From assembly GCA_964020085.1 (NCBI GenBank), contig OZ026597.1, positions 3,376,894 through 3,440,893 of the forward strand: a stretch of 64,000 bases of DNA, in the 5' to 3' direction. Positions 54,501 to 63,439 of the stretch are shown in pieces (position 1 is the stretch's first letter; every line of letters starts with the position of its first letter). This DNA comes from Micromussa lordhowensis. Its lineage: Eukaryota > Cnidaria > Anthozoa > Scleractinia > Lobophylliidae. Both the position numbers and the translations under genes were made by a program. The notes below the pieces were generated by a model. The model did not search any database, was not told the DNA's origin, and was given only the letters and a program-made list of their open reading frames with translations.

Positions 54501-57081
54501 GAAGGACTGAGTTCGTCAGACAATGATTTATTTCATGAACCCTGTACACAACAAGAAATAAAAATCCATGCAACATATACCTTTCAGATTGTCTTGTGTG
54601 ATCGTCCGGGTGAGGGTAGTTCTGAAAAGAACTGTTGTTGGTGACTGACGTTTCAACAACCTGAGCGGAGGTCATCTTCAGAGTCAAGTGAATAGTGTTT
54701 GTCAGTCGATGATGTTACATGTACAAGTCTGATCCATTGAAAGTGATTGGTCACTTTAGCCGTGATGGTATTGGCTGAAAGACTCGTGTACCAGACTTCT
54801 AACATTATCGACTATTTAGCACTAGTCACTTGACTTTTAGTTAGTTACAATCAAAAGTAAAAATGTCTTCAGCGATCATGAACATTTTTCTCTGCGGGGT
54901 ATAAGGACATGTAATATTTCTTTGCATTTTCTTTGTCAGTGATAAGTGCTACTGAGATTCTAATTTTAATGTTCTATTTCTCTTTCCTAGTGGCAAATAA
55001 AGAAAGTAAAAAGTGAAATTGAATCCTATCAGGAAAAGTAAGCGTTTTTTTTTCGTCAGTAAAATAACAAAGTTACGTCAAATTGATACAGTTTATATAG
55101 TAGAGCTATCTTTGAGAATAAATAGCAAATAATAAGTTTCTTCAGCAAAAACGTCTCTTAAATTAGACTGTTTCTCTTTATTGCTAGAGATGCCATCTCT
55201 TTGTTGTATGCATTGGTGAAGTATTGCATTTATAAAGAACACTTTCGCTTCAAACAATTTTCTTTTATTGATACATGTATGTTATTTTGCTCAAAGCAAA
55301 TAACACCTGTCAAACGAAGCGAGGAAGGAAAACATGGCCTTCTTCCACACAATCAATTGAAACAAATCTTTTAAAGGCTAGAACTTCAATTTCAATTAAC
55401 ATTAACTTGGTGTACTCTGTTGTTGCAGGAATAACTTACAACATGTGCCTGTGGTGTTAGCAGGAGATTTTAATGGCTGCCCAGAAGATGCTGTTTACAG
55501 CTATGTCGTGGAAAATGGTTTTACATCGTCTTACAAAACCGTCCACAACAGAGAACCACAGGTTACACACAGACTCTACAGTGGAGAAGAGATACTGGTG
55601 GATTATATATTTTACAGGTAGTAAACGTTCACGATTGCAGTCTTGCGTGTTTTAATTTCCAAGTAACTGAAAACACTTCGGTTTGCTTTTGTTTTCCTGT
55701 CGAAGAGCCCGCTGTCACAATGCGTATGTTGCTCAAAAATGTCAGTTGTTTGTCTTTTTACGAAGGCATCTTGTGATTGTTTTTGATTCGGTTTTGAAAA
55801 ATATCATAGGCGTGTTTGTGTACTGCATCAAGCGTAAAGCGCTGCAGTAGTTTGCATATTAACTATTGTAATATTTTATTTTCTCTTATGGTGTCGTCGT
55901 CGCTGTTTTTGCTCCAGTATTAGCGTAACGAAAATGAGTATAAATGCGAGGCTGCGAGAAGATGAGTGTAGCGTTTTTGCCCGAGACATTTTGACTTTTT
56001 CCAATTGCGACACCGAGACTTCAACGTGTTTTAAATGTGAGCGCGAGACCTTCAGACTCTAAGACGTTCAGAACTCAAACAAACAAATCGAGACATCAAC
56101 TCTTTTGTAAGCCTTGCAAAAGAAAACGAGACAGCTTTGTGAAAAGATCGACAGTGCGAGACGCACATAACCACTAAAATAACGAGAGCGCGAGACCCAC
56201 GAGATTCGATGAAGCTTTTGTGAGACCCATGGTTCCTGAAGGCCTATCCGCCACTCCTCTAATATTGCTTAACGTTTTATAAAAGTGTTTTGTTGTTTTT
56301 AGGAACTCGTCCCCTTGTCACCTTGTTCCCAAACAGTCCATGGTATTGCCTGCCGAATACAGTGACGAGGTTAGATTAACTTTGTCACTTCTCTAGCACC
56401 GTCTTATGCACCGCAGAGTTTATTTGACTTAAATGAAAAGTAATTTTGCTACCCTAGTAGATGGTAAGATTGTCTTTGCAATTTCTTTTCCTGCCTTTCT
56501 TTCCTTATCAGGGTTCTTTTGGAGAGAGGCACCATTAGGCCAAGGCCACACATCACCGGAGAAATTAGTTTGAAAACAGAGCTTTATTTCTCCGGTTAGG
56601 CCTTTCCTCCACACTAATCCGTCACGAAAACGAGTTCACCTTTTCGAAAACGCTCTTCAAACCGGAGGAATTCTAAAACGCCCGAGTTTTTTCCTCAAGC
56701 AAATCCAAAATGACCGGTGATTGTTGCGTTTTCAAATTTCTGCGGCGTAGTGCGAACGGAAAACATTTGATGCGTTTTCAGAGTGAAAACTTCTCCGGCT
56801 TATTGTAGACGGGGCCTTAGAATGAAGAGACTCCTCTGTGGAAGGGCATGGCACTAAGTAAACAGAATGCTGACCAAATTAATCGGGAATGTAGATGGAG
56901 CTGGATTTATGTCAAACCACTGTCACTAACTGTTTTTCTTTTTATGTGTTGTTAGGAGTGGCCTAAGGAATTTACGCTGTCAGACCACAGGATGATCGTG
57001 ACAGAGTTCGAACTAGAAACTAAAGAAAGTACACAGCCTGATAGCCAGGCAAGTGACATGGCTGATAGTGGGACAGTTTGA
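51440..57081 (+). CDS. Endonuclease/exonuclease/phosphatase (EEP) family protein, nine exons (whole gene)
   Basis: Nine exons with consistent phases encode 317 residues from the ATG at 51440, or 301 from 51488. Conserved EEP landmarks are all present: FNVLAP (Asn33), CLQEF (Glu82), TTHL (His161), AGDFN (Asp204, Asn206) and LSDHRM (Asp286, His287). These are the residues that bind metal and cleave phosphodiesters in the DNase I / CCR4 / sphingomyelinase fold. The layout resembles a plant-and-invertebrate EEP group that includes the calcium-binding protein At1g02270, but there is no EF-hand here. The substrate is unknown. Residues 1-16 (MFRNFLLLTSRRVLHV) look like a mitochondrial presequence, while the second ATG would give a cytosolic form. 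The poly(A) signal AATAAA is at 57663. Confidence 0.92.
52098..52334 (-). other. Unassigned minus-strand ORF in EEP intron 1
   Basis: 78 codons with reasonable composition (including FDGITKSDVKDAATVLKSCF). Continuation past its stop into AGCGCCCCCGGTGC repeat-like sequence suggests the tail of a DNA transposase gene, possibly pogo/Tigger-like. I cannot confirm that by eye. Confidence 0.25.
52372..52542 (+). CDS. EEP gene exon 2
   Basis: 171 nt, phase 2 in and out (acceptor TTTCAG/TGGTTG, donor AAAAA/GTAAGT). Encodes SGWWDRSE, LPRFHAIKDLI and the catalytic-glutamate motif VVCLQEFWF. Confidence 0.9.
53295..53369 (+). CDS. EEP gene exon 3
   Basis: 75 nt, phase 2 in and out (acceptor TTTCAG/GTATAG, donor ATAAA/GTAAGT). 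Encodes RIVKLKRPGFKTDGLAILVD, the usual GLAIL strand of this family. Confidence 0.88.
53653..53740 (+). CDS. EEP gene exon 4
   Basis: 88 nt, phase 2 in, phase 0 out (acceptor TTACAG/CATCCT, donor AAGAG/GTACTG). Encodes ISPIRFNDMNRRVALLVHLL. Confidence 0.88.
54169..54231 (+). CDS. EEP gene exon 5
   Basis: 63 nt, phase 0 in and out (acceptor CATCAG/GTCATT, donor AATG/GTAAGC). Encodes VILMTTHLTYC with the conserved histidine strand. An intronic Penelope-like tail lies 360 bp downstream. Confidence 0.88.
54385..54410. repeat. Poly-C tract in EEP intron 5
   Basis: About 20 C residues with minor interruption (CTCCC, then a long C-run), followed 20 bp later by the G-rich GGGGTGGGGGGAGGGG. It could form a secondary structure in the intron. 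Confidence 0.7.
54590..54800 (-). mobile_element. Penelope-like element 3' tail in EEP intron 5
   Basis: Contains GATCGTCCGGGTGAGG, AACAACCTGAGCGGAG, TCATCTTCAGAGTCAAGTGA and GTGATTGGTCACTTTAGC. These match the outer end of the element at 33.4-35.0 kb. Only the terminal ~200 bp is left, a strongly truncated insertion. Confidence 0.82.
54991..55037 (+). CDS. EEP gene exon 6
   Basis: 47 nt, phase 0 in, phase 2 out (acceptor TCCTAG/TGGCAA, donor GAAAA/GTAAGC). Encodes WQIKKVKSEIESYQE, a basic helix. Confidence 0.85.
55429..55617 (+). CDS. EEP gene exon 7
   Basis: 189 nt, phase 2 in and out (acceptor TTGCAG/GAATAA, donor TACAG/GTAGTA). Encodes VPVVLAGDFNGCPEDAVYSY (metal-binding GDFN) and EEILVDYIFY, the usual D-x-I-F strand. 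Confidence 0.9.
56303..56369 (+). CDS. EEP gene exon 8
   Basis: 67 nt, phase 2 in, phase 0 out (acceptor TTTTAG/GAACTC, donor ACGAG/GTTAGA). Encodes NSSPCHLVPKQSMVLPAEYS. Confidence 0.85.
56535..56820. mobile_element. CCCCGTC-type interspersed repeat, copy 2 (EEP intron 8)
   Basis: Shares CACACTAATCCGTCACGAAA, TTTTCGAAAACGCTCTTCAA and GCGTTTTCAAATTTCTGCGG with 22322-22617. Its ends AGGCCAAGGCCACA and GACGGGGCCTTAG look like degraded terminal repeats. Confidence 0.75.
56956..57081 (+). CDS. EEP gene exon 9
   Basis: 126 nt including TGA at 57079-57081 (acceptor TGTTAG/GAGTGG). Encodes WPKEFTLSDHRMIVTEFELE with the catalytic SDH, then a polar tail of about 24 residues. The tail's last codons (from about 57045) are already GACAG/CTGATAG repeat sequence, so the C-terminus appears built from, or invaded by, the minisatellite. 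Confidence 0.88.
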   Translation, partial: EWPKEFTLSDHRMIVTEFELETKESTQPDSQASDMADSGTV

Positions 57082-57510
57082 CAGCTGGGCAGTCCAATAG
57101 TCGGACTGCCTGACAACTGGAAAGTCTGACAAACGGGACAGCTGGACACTCTGACAGGTGGACAGTCTGACAGACGAAACAGCTGGGTAGTTTCAGGGCA
57201 GACAGGACAGCTGGACAGTCTGACAGACGGGGATGCCTGCACAGTTTGACATTCAGACAGACAGACCGTCGTTTGACAGTCGGAACGTCTGACAGCTGGA
57301 CTGTGCATGTCTGACAGACAGACAGCCTGATAGGCGGGCAGTCTGACAGTTTGACAGTCAGAACGCCTGACACCTGGTCTGTCTGACAGACAGATAGCCT
57401 GATAGGCGGGCAGTCTGACAGTTTGACAGTCAGAAAGCCTGACACCTGGTCTGTCTGACCGACAGATAGCTTGATGGGCGGGCAGTCTGACAGTTGACAC
57501 GCAGAGTCCC
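57045..57510. repeat. GACAG/CTGACAG minisatellite with a 72-bp higher-order unit
   Basis: An irregular array of ~10-bp units such as GACAGTCTGACAG. Near its end a 72-bp unit repeats: copy 1 57326-57397, copy 2 57398-57469, partial copy 57470-57500. The start overlaps the last coding codons of the EEP gene. Long antisense open frames here are by-products of the array. Confidence 0.92.
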
Positions 57511-57662
57511 TTTTGGATGGGTTTCGTTTTGATTTGTTAATACAAGAGGTTGTAATCATGGTTTGATACTCTCAAATACGTTATTGTTATTTTAAAGTGA
57601 ATGTTAATATAATTTATGGAATGGAAAAGGATGTTCGCCCTCGGTTACTTTGTTTTATTGTA

Positions 57663-57668
57663 AATAAA
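57663..57668 (+). terminator. Polyadenylation signal of the EEP gene
   Basis: AATAAA, 582 bp past the stop codon and beyond the minisatellite, in an AT-rich context (TTATTGTAAATAAAAGG). It implies that the minisatellite is in the 3' UTR. Confidence 0.6.
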
Positions 57669-57780
57669 AGGTAATCATTTCTATAATGAAGCCTCATTGT
57701 GGCTGCTCTGTTGATATCTTTGCTTCTCACTTTTCCCTTTCTCTAAGAAAACTCCAGCTAAAAGAAGACTTCGTTACCGC

Positions 57781-57869
57781 CGACCGGTTAGCTCAGTAGG
57801 CAGAGTTCCGGACTAGTGTGCGGGAGGTCGCAGGTTCAAACCCTGGCCGGACCAACGCTCAGGGTCTTT

Positions 57870-57902
<33 letters not shown>

Positions 57903-58150
57903 GACATCTGCAAATGGTTAGACTTTCTAGTCTTCTCGGATAAGGACGATAAACCGTAGGCCCCGTCTCACAATTCTTCATAATTAATTCTGTGGGACGT
58001 AAAAGAACCCACACACTGTTCGAAAAGAGTAGGGGACGAAGTTCCCGGTGTGGTGGTTTATCTGTCATCTAATGGTTAAATGCTCGGAGATATTAGCTGC
58101 ATAAGCTACTCTGAAATCCGAGGGTAAAGAAAGTAATGTAATGTAATGTA
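57781..58150 (+). mobile_element. tRNA-derived SINE
   Basis: The tRNA-like head has a good pol III A box (TAGCTCAGTAGG, 57789-57800) and B box (GGTTCAAACCC, 57833-57843). The tRNA-unrelated body contains GGACGATAAACCGTAGGCCC, then CGTCTCACAA, GGGACGTAAAAGAACCCACA and CGAAAAGAGTAGGGGACGAA. It ends in the short tail repeat (TAATG)n (58133-58150). ACGTAAAAGAACCC followed by AAGAGTAGG recalls a body region shared by many marine invertebrate SINEs (from memory). No clear TSD was found. It lies about 100 bp past the EEP poly(A) signal. Confidence 0.85.
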
Positions 58151-59035
58151 AAGCATACGTTTCTGTTTCAAACAGTACTGAGATTTATTTTAATCCAAAG
58201 ATCGCCGCTGATGTTGTAACAATGAACACTTTCCATTCGATGAAAAGGTTTGATTTGAATTTACGTAAATTACCAACGGCTACATTTGCACTCCCACGAA
58301 AAGAATAAACAAAGGTTTCTTCACTGCCAACTTCTTCCTTTTTGTAAAACAACGCGGCTCAAAAATGTGACAAAAACAAGGCTCTGACCCTCTTTCAACC
58401 AGAACTGAAGGACGCTTCAAACACAGTTTCCTCGGCATAATTATAAACTAATATTATGTCCACAAATAAAGCGCACATTTTGGGTTTCCTTGTAATAAGT
58501 TCTAAATCACTTCCCTGCAATTACACTAAAATGTACAGATAAGATAATTTGTTGAGGGTTTGGGTCGGGAATATGTTGACAGGAATTTAGAGGGTTAAAA
58601 TATGATCAGTACTTATATTTATGCTGAAAAAAAACATAAGTAATGAGCTATCGACAGCACAGGGCAGTAGCGAGGCACAAAAATGAAATAGTGTTCAAAA
58701 CGGGGATTCCAAACTAAGATTAAGTGCTTCTCGCTCTTAAAAAGTACATGTATAGCAGTTTGTGCTGAGCAGACATCGTCAAAAAGCAAGTGAATGTACA
58801 CCTTGATGAAATATTTATACTTATTGCGACTTCGATGGTGCAAAACAAAATCCGGAAAATACAGTTTGTGTAGACTCTACGAGTAGTTTTTCTTTTACTT
58901 AGTAAAAAAGGGGGACTACCGTGTGGCATGAAATTTTCGTGGCATCTTATTCTCACGAATTTCAGAAGGAGTTCAAAATTTCACCAAAAATGGAGTATAT
59001 GGATGGTATTGTCCTTCAGATGGTTAGTTATAAAA
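58151..59035. other. Intergenic, no supported gene
   Basis: Short ORFs only (for example 58619-58843 and 58720-58956 on minus), with no domain or splice context. AT-rich. Confidence 0.45.
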
Positions 59036-59425
59036 TAACTGAGCTACGGACGCGCGCTCTCATTGGTCGACAGGTGCGTTTAGATGAGAATATGTAGACA
59101 CGGTTGTGACGTTTTAGATTCGCGCGTATTTTTGAGAAGTGTATTTATAAAAGGAATAGAGCACTTTTTCCATCTAAACTTTCGGAGGTTTGGGAGAATT
59201 CTCGAAAGTTATGCAAACCTTGACTATGTCTCGGGTTTCCATAACTGCCTCGTATACTCCCAGCCCTCCACGTGTTGAAGCCGCCATCTTTGTTTTTTCT
59301 TTCAACTCATTCCTTGTCTCTCTCCGCATCCCACCATCGCTCAAGAGCCGAGCGGGTGTTTCACCGCCCATTTTTTTCTGCGCCCTGGATGCGGTTGTCT
59401 AAACACGGAAAAGTGCTCTACTGCT
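59036..59425. mobile_element. AGCAATAGAGCAC MITE, largest copy, with internal insertion
   Basis: Ends GAGCTACGGACGCGCGCTCT and AAACACGGAAAAGTGCTCTA. Shares GAGAATTCTCGAAAGTTATG with 35.1 kb. Relative to that copy, about 130 bp (roughly 59262-59395) is extra. Read on minus, the extra part contains AAAGATGGCGGCTTC and opens a frame, as if a short promoter/first-exon piece had been inserted. Confidence 0.75.
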
Positions 59426-59900
59426 TAATTAGGAAATGTAGCGGTCAGTGAATGACTACGCATAAACAAACGCAAGGCAATATTTCTTTTCTTATTGAAT
59501 GATGTCATTGTTTTCGTGATCTTAGCGACACTTTTAAGTGGCCCATTTCCCATTGAATACTGAATCCACCCAAAACAAACAAAAGCTCTATTAATCGATA
59601 ATTGCATGTTCTGTTTTATTCCGCTTTTTGCGTTTACAAACGTCGTTGGTGTACAACGTTCTCGGTAGTTTACCGAGGGCTATTAAGTTCCATATTGTAA
59701 CGGTCTGTAGCCGAAGCCAACACCACTTTACCCGCGAATGAAAACTGTGATTGAAAATAGCTCAATCCGTTTTTTTACAAAGGCTTCAATGAACAAGACC
59801 GCAAAGTGCTTTGCTTTATGAGCCAAAATACATACCAAATTATCTCTTGGAGCAAGAAATTACGAACAATTTTAGATCAAATACTTCTACTAAACTTCAA
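59420..59900. repeat. Segmental duplication, copy 1
   Basis: Shares CAAGTGGCCC(A/G)TTTCCC, ATCCACCCA, GTAGTTTACCGAGGGCTATT, TTCAATGAACAAGACCGC(A/G)AA and ACATACCAAATTATC, in the same order, with 63560-63990. Part of the block (GCATACCAAATTATC) appears a third time near 60362. Confidence 0.8.
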
Positions 59901-60299
59901 AATTACCACTGTTAAAATCAAGGTTATATAATCGGCTGCAGATAGGTTCTTTTTTTCTTTTTCTCCAGTGGCCCATATACAGGGAGTGTAATTTGATTCG
60001 GCTAACACTGTGCTTTGCAAACAATTTGACCTGCCTGCTTAATCGATCAACTGTGACAGGAAGCCTGGTCTCAGGGCAACACAACTGAGTATCTGTGAAC
60101 AACCGTGCACCGTGTTGGCTTTCCTAAGATTATGGATCCTCTTACTTCGGCAAAATAATTAAAAACTAGAAAGAGTCACCGGATTGCAGAGCGTATTGAT
60201 AAACATTGGCAGTGTAATTCGTCTCAGACATATAACTCGTCAAACATTGCTTACTCCTTGGACTCTGACTAATCAAAACTGTTGTGTTGCCGACAAAAA

Positions 60300-60620
60300 A
60301 AAATTGTTTGTCGCATAGTGTACAAACCAAGACCACAGAGTGCTTTCTTTCTGAGCGGATGTGCATACCAAATTATCAACACCCGTGACAGTTTTCTCTA
60401 GGAGAAATAAATTCCAAACAATTTCAAAACAACTGCACTTAAACACAACTACAGTTTATCAAGGTTACAGAAACATCTATAAGTGGTAGGGTTGTATTCT
60501 TAATTTTTCCTTCAATGCGAGTATTTGTTAAGAAAAGTTCGATTCCACTTATGTTGCTTTGCGAGCAATATCACTTACTTATCAACTGTGACAGAAAGCG
60601 TTGTTAAGTGCAACTCAAAA
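60300..60620. repeat. Diverged third unit of the segmental duplication family
   Basis: CAGAGTGCTTTCTTTCTGAG, then GTGCATACCAAATTATC, and ATCAACTGTGACAG(A/G)AAGC (60578; compare 60046) show that 59.8-60.1 kb and 60.3-60.6 kb are related. This suggests a decayed tandem array with a unit of about 500 bp. Confidence 0.6.
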
Positions 60621-60840
60621 TTCCTTATGAACAGCAAATTTCCTTTCTTCTGTTCTCCTCGAGTTCGGGTTTTAATCTGCTACTACATTAAATAACAGGT
60701 TTATTGCAGGCTTCTTTGTTGACGTTATTGTAATTTGAAAATTTCTAAGCTAAGGCGTCTTAAGCTTGGCTACCGACGGACCCAACGACTTGTAAAGGCC
60801 GGTAAACAACTCTGTTTAGAAATTTATATCACTTCTGTGG

Positions 60841-61940
60841 GGCTGTGACTAAAAGTGGGACGGGGACGTGGGACGGGGACGTGGGACTTGGGACGCGAGG
60901 ACTCGGGGACTTCGGGACGTGGGACTCGGGGACGTGGGGACGTGGGGACGTGGGGACGTGGGGACGTGGGGACGTGGGGACGTGGGGACGTGGGGACGTG
61001 GGGACGTGGGGACGTGGGGACGTGGGGACGTGGGGACGTGGGGACGTGGGGACGTGGGGACGTGGGGACGCGGGGACGCGGGGACGCGGGGACGTGGGAC
61101 TCGGGAACGCCGGGGACGTCGGGACTTGGGACGCGGGACTCGGGGACGTGATAAACAAACAACACCTGATTTTTTCGCTGAATTTGTTAATTACAATTTT
61201 CGGTGCTCTCGAGAAAGGTATTAATTATGCTGGAGAGTTTGTAAGCAGTCTAGTAGCTGATGATTTCCAGCGTCCGTGGTTCGGCCTGATATGTTTGCTT
61301 GCCTATGCTACCGTGAAAGCCCCGACCGGTACATAATAGTTTAAACGCAGGGGGCTTTAAACCTCGTGGGGAGCCATGGAGAACTTTCCGGGTAAGTAAC
61401 TGTGTTTTCTTTCTTTCTCGATGTTTACTTCAGGAAAACCGTTGTCCGAAAATCAAGATTTCTTTCAGTTTCATTCCTAGAATGTGCAGATACTTCTCGT
61501 AATGATCTCGAGCTAGAAAAAGAGTGGAAACGTCCACCCAGAGCCCTCGCAATGCAAACATATCAGGCCGAACCACGGACGCTGGAAATCATCAGCTACT
61601 AGACTGCTTACAAACTCTCCAGCATAATTAATACCTTTCTCGAGAGCATCGAAAATTGTAATTAACAAATTCAGCGAAAAAATCAGGTGTTGTTTGTTTA
61701 TCACGTCCCCGAGTCCCGCGTCCCAAGTTCCGACGTCCCCGGCGTTCCCGAGTCCCACGTCCCCACGTCCCCACGTCCCCGAGTCCCACGTCCCGAAGTC
61801 CCCGAGTCCTCGCGTCCCAAGTCCCACGTCCCCGTCCCACTTTTAGTCACAGCCGAAAAAATCAGGTGTTGTTTGTTTATCACGTCCCCGAGTCCTCGCG
61901 TCCCAAGTCCCACGTCCCCGTCCCACTTTTAGTCACAGCC
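60841..61940. mobile_element. Mutator-like foldback element 2, 9-bp TSD, with GGGGACGTG array
   Basis: Perfect 9-bp duplications CTTCTGTGG flank it (60832-60840 and 61941-61949). The inverted ends begin GGCTGTGACTAAAAGTGGGA. The arms run inwards through GAC-CGGG-type repeats to GATAAACAAACAACACCTGA, then TGGTTCGGCCTGATATG (left to about 61290, right from about 61557). The right tip is duplicated (61680-61853 and 61858-61940). The centre has an ATG at 61376 opening 16 nt to a consensus donor (CCGG/GTAAGT) and a possible acceptor 42 nt later (TTCAG at 61433). It is non-autonomous. Confidence 0.9.
60926..61092. repeat. 9-bp minisatellite GGGGACGTG
   Basis: About 17 near-perfect GGGGACGTG units, the last few changed to GGGGACGCG, in the left arm only. 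The right arm carries just a few units, so the array expanded after the element formed. Long open frames on both strands are repeat artefacts. Confidence 0.95.
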
Positions 61941-61949
61941 CTTCTGTGG

Positions 61950-62540
61950 CTTTGGCGACTCAAATAATGTTTTAAGCCGCCGGGTAGCCTGCAATATGTG
62001 GGTAATCAATCAGTCTGGTTGATTCTATGGGCAGCTCCACTAGCAGCATTTGAACTTTATATCTTTGTTGCCTAGCTGATTGAAATATTACTGATATATA
62101 TCACGTAGTATGATGCAAATTTTGAGTCCACTGTAACATTTGGGGTGGACAGGATCATGATGCGATCAACTCTAACTGCATCATATTAAGAAAAAAAAAA
62201 ACACTTATGTTTATTGCTGTTGTTCCTGAAGATCTAAAACGAAAAATAGCCTACAATTATTCTCAACACTAAACGGCGCATGCAATTAATCGAAATTAAG
62301 CTTGGTTATCAGGCATAGAGCCTCACAGCGGTTTACGCAAAGAAATCCTGTAGGAAAATACGCGAGGCCAATGCGAGCAACTATGCAGATTATAAATACA
62401 TATCGCTTCGAAAGATTTTGTTGACAAACCATTATAACTGCGGAAGAATTTCTTACACACTGTACGTATTATAACTAGGAGTTCAAGTGACAGCAATCCA
62501 TTTCACTGACACATGCACCACACATGTAGTTCTCACTCAG
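61950..62540. other. Intergenic, no supported gene
   Basis: AT-rich with no recognisable repeats or ORFs of note. It may be an intron or downstream sequence of the possible minus-strand exon at 62541-62852. Confidence 0.4.
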
Positions 62541-62852
62541 TTAAGTATTATGTTGTTTAGAATATTTCAATGCGGAGGCGCAAAGAAAAGTTACGCTCCT
62601 GTCGGTCTTTGTAAGCTTCAACGGAAGCTCAGCTGCTTTCCACAATCTCACTACGTTATCAGCTTCAATGGTACAGCAGTTCTTGGCACGATCTTCATCG
62701 ATATGGGCTGTCGCCCGTTTGTAGGCATCTCTGGTACTTAAGTTCGAGATTACATCTTCTGGCTCACCGCAGTCAGTTGGTTTGTAGCCAGATTTCCTCA
62801 TAACCTGCTCCGGAGAATATAATTGTTTTGAATGGGGTGTCTTCCCAGACAT
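62541..62852 (-). CDS. Possible first exon of an unknown gene or element ORF
   Basis: 103 codons from ATG 62852, with coding-like composition for roughly the first 75 (SGKTPHSKQLYSPEQVMRKS, then GYKPTDCGEPEDVISNLSTR and DAYKRATAHIDEDRAKNC). After about codon 80 the translation looks non-coding, and a possible donor (AGGAGC/GTAACT) lies near 62597. I recognise no family. It is either a real 5' exon whose gene continues left on minus, or part of a DNA transposon. Confidence 0.4.
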   Translation of the reverse strand: MSGKTPHSKQLYSPEQVMRKSGYKPTDCGEPEDVISNLSTRDAYKRATAHIDEDRAKNCCTIEADNVVRLWKAAELPLKLTKTDRSVTFLCASALKYSKQHNT

Positions 62853-63439
62853 TTGCCTGTGATCGGGTTTCCTTGGCTTAAAAAATGAAAGAAATGTTTG
62901 TCTTCTTTTTCTTTGCGGAGTTAAATCAAGTTAAGTAAGCAACAAACTACAAGAAACTATCGTTGCTTACTTTGGCTATCACATCCGTTGAAAAGTAGCT
63001 GATTTGCTATGCTGTTTATAATTGGGCTGAAAGGGCGCTGGCGATTAATCAAAACATAAAACAATGAGAGACATGATTGGCAGGCTTACGTAAGGAAAGC
63101 AACCTCGATTTAAATTATGCATTTAACTTACTCATGCGCCTGCGCACCGAGAGTTATTGTCAGAACTTACGTCACTTTTAGACTGTTGGAGCTATTTAGA
63201 GAAAAGGAAAGGAGGGTGAAAAGCTTCTCACTAGAAACTAGTTCACGTACAGAATATATGGGTTTTTGACTAAGCATGTCAGTCGAGATGGCTGGATATT
63301 GGCCGCGTTTTTTTGCGTGTGTGTGTTTGTTGATCGAAACGGAATCAAGGTCCATAAACACGCTAAAAAGAACGAGGCCAATATCCAGTCATCTTGACTG
63401 AGCAACCTGATTGACGGCAGTTATTCATGCGCCTGTCCT

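Noticed and set aside
56952..57559. Two antisense ORFs of about 180 codons
   Set aside because: By-products of the GACAG/CTGACAG array opposite the EEP 3' UTR; repetitive peptides with no domain.
57781..57853. Functional tRNA gene
   Set aside because: A and B boxes are good, but the acceptor stem does not pair well and the sequence continues into a SINE body with a pentamer tail, so it is a SINE head.
60824..61336. Long overlapping ORFs (up to 163 codons) on both strands
   Set aside because: Open only because the 9-bp GGGGACGTG unit has no stop in any frame; the peptides are pure repeat.
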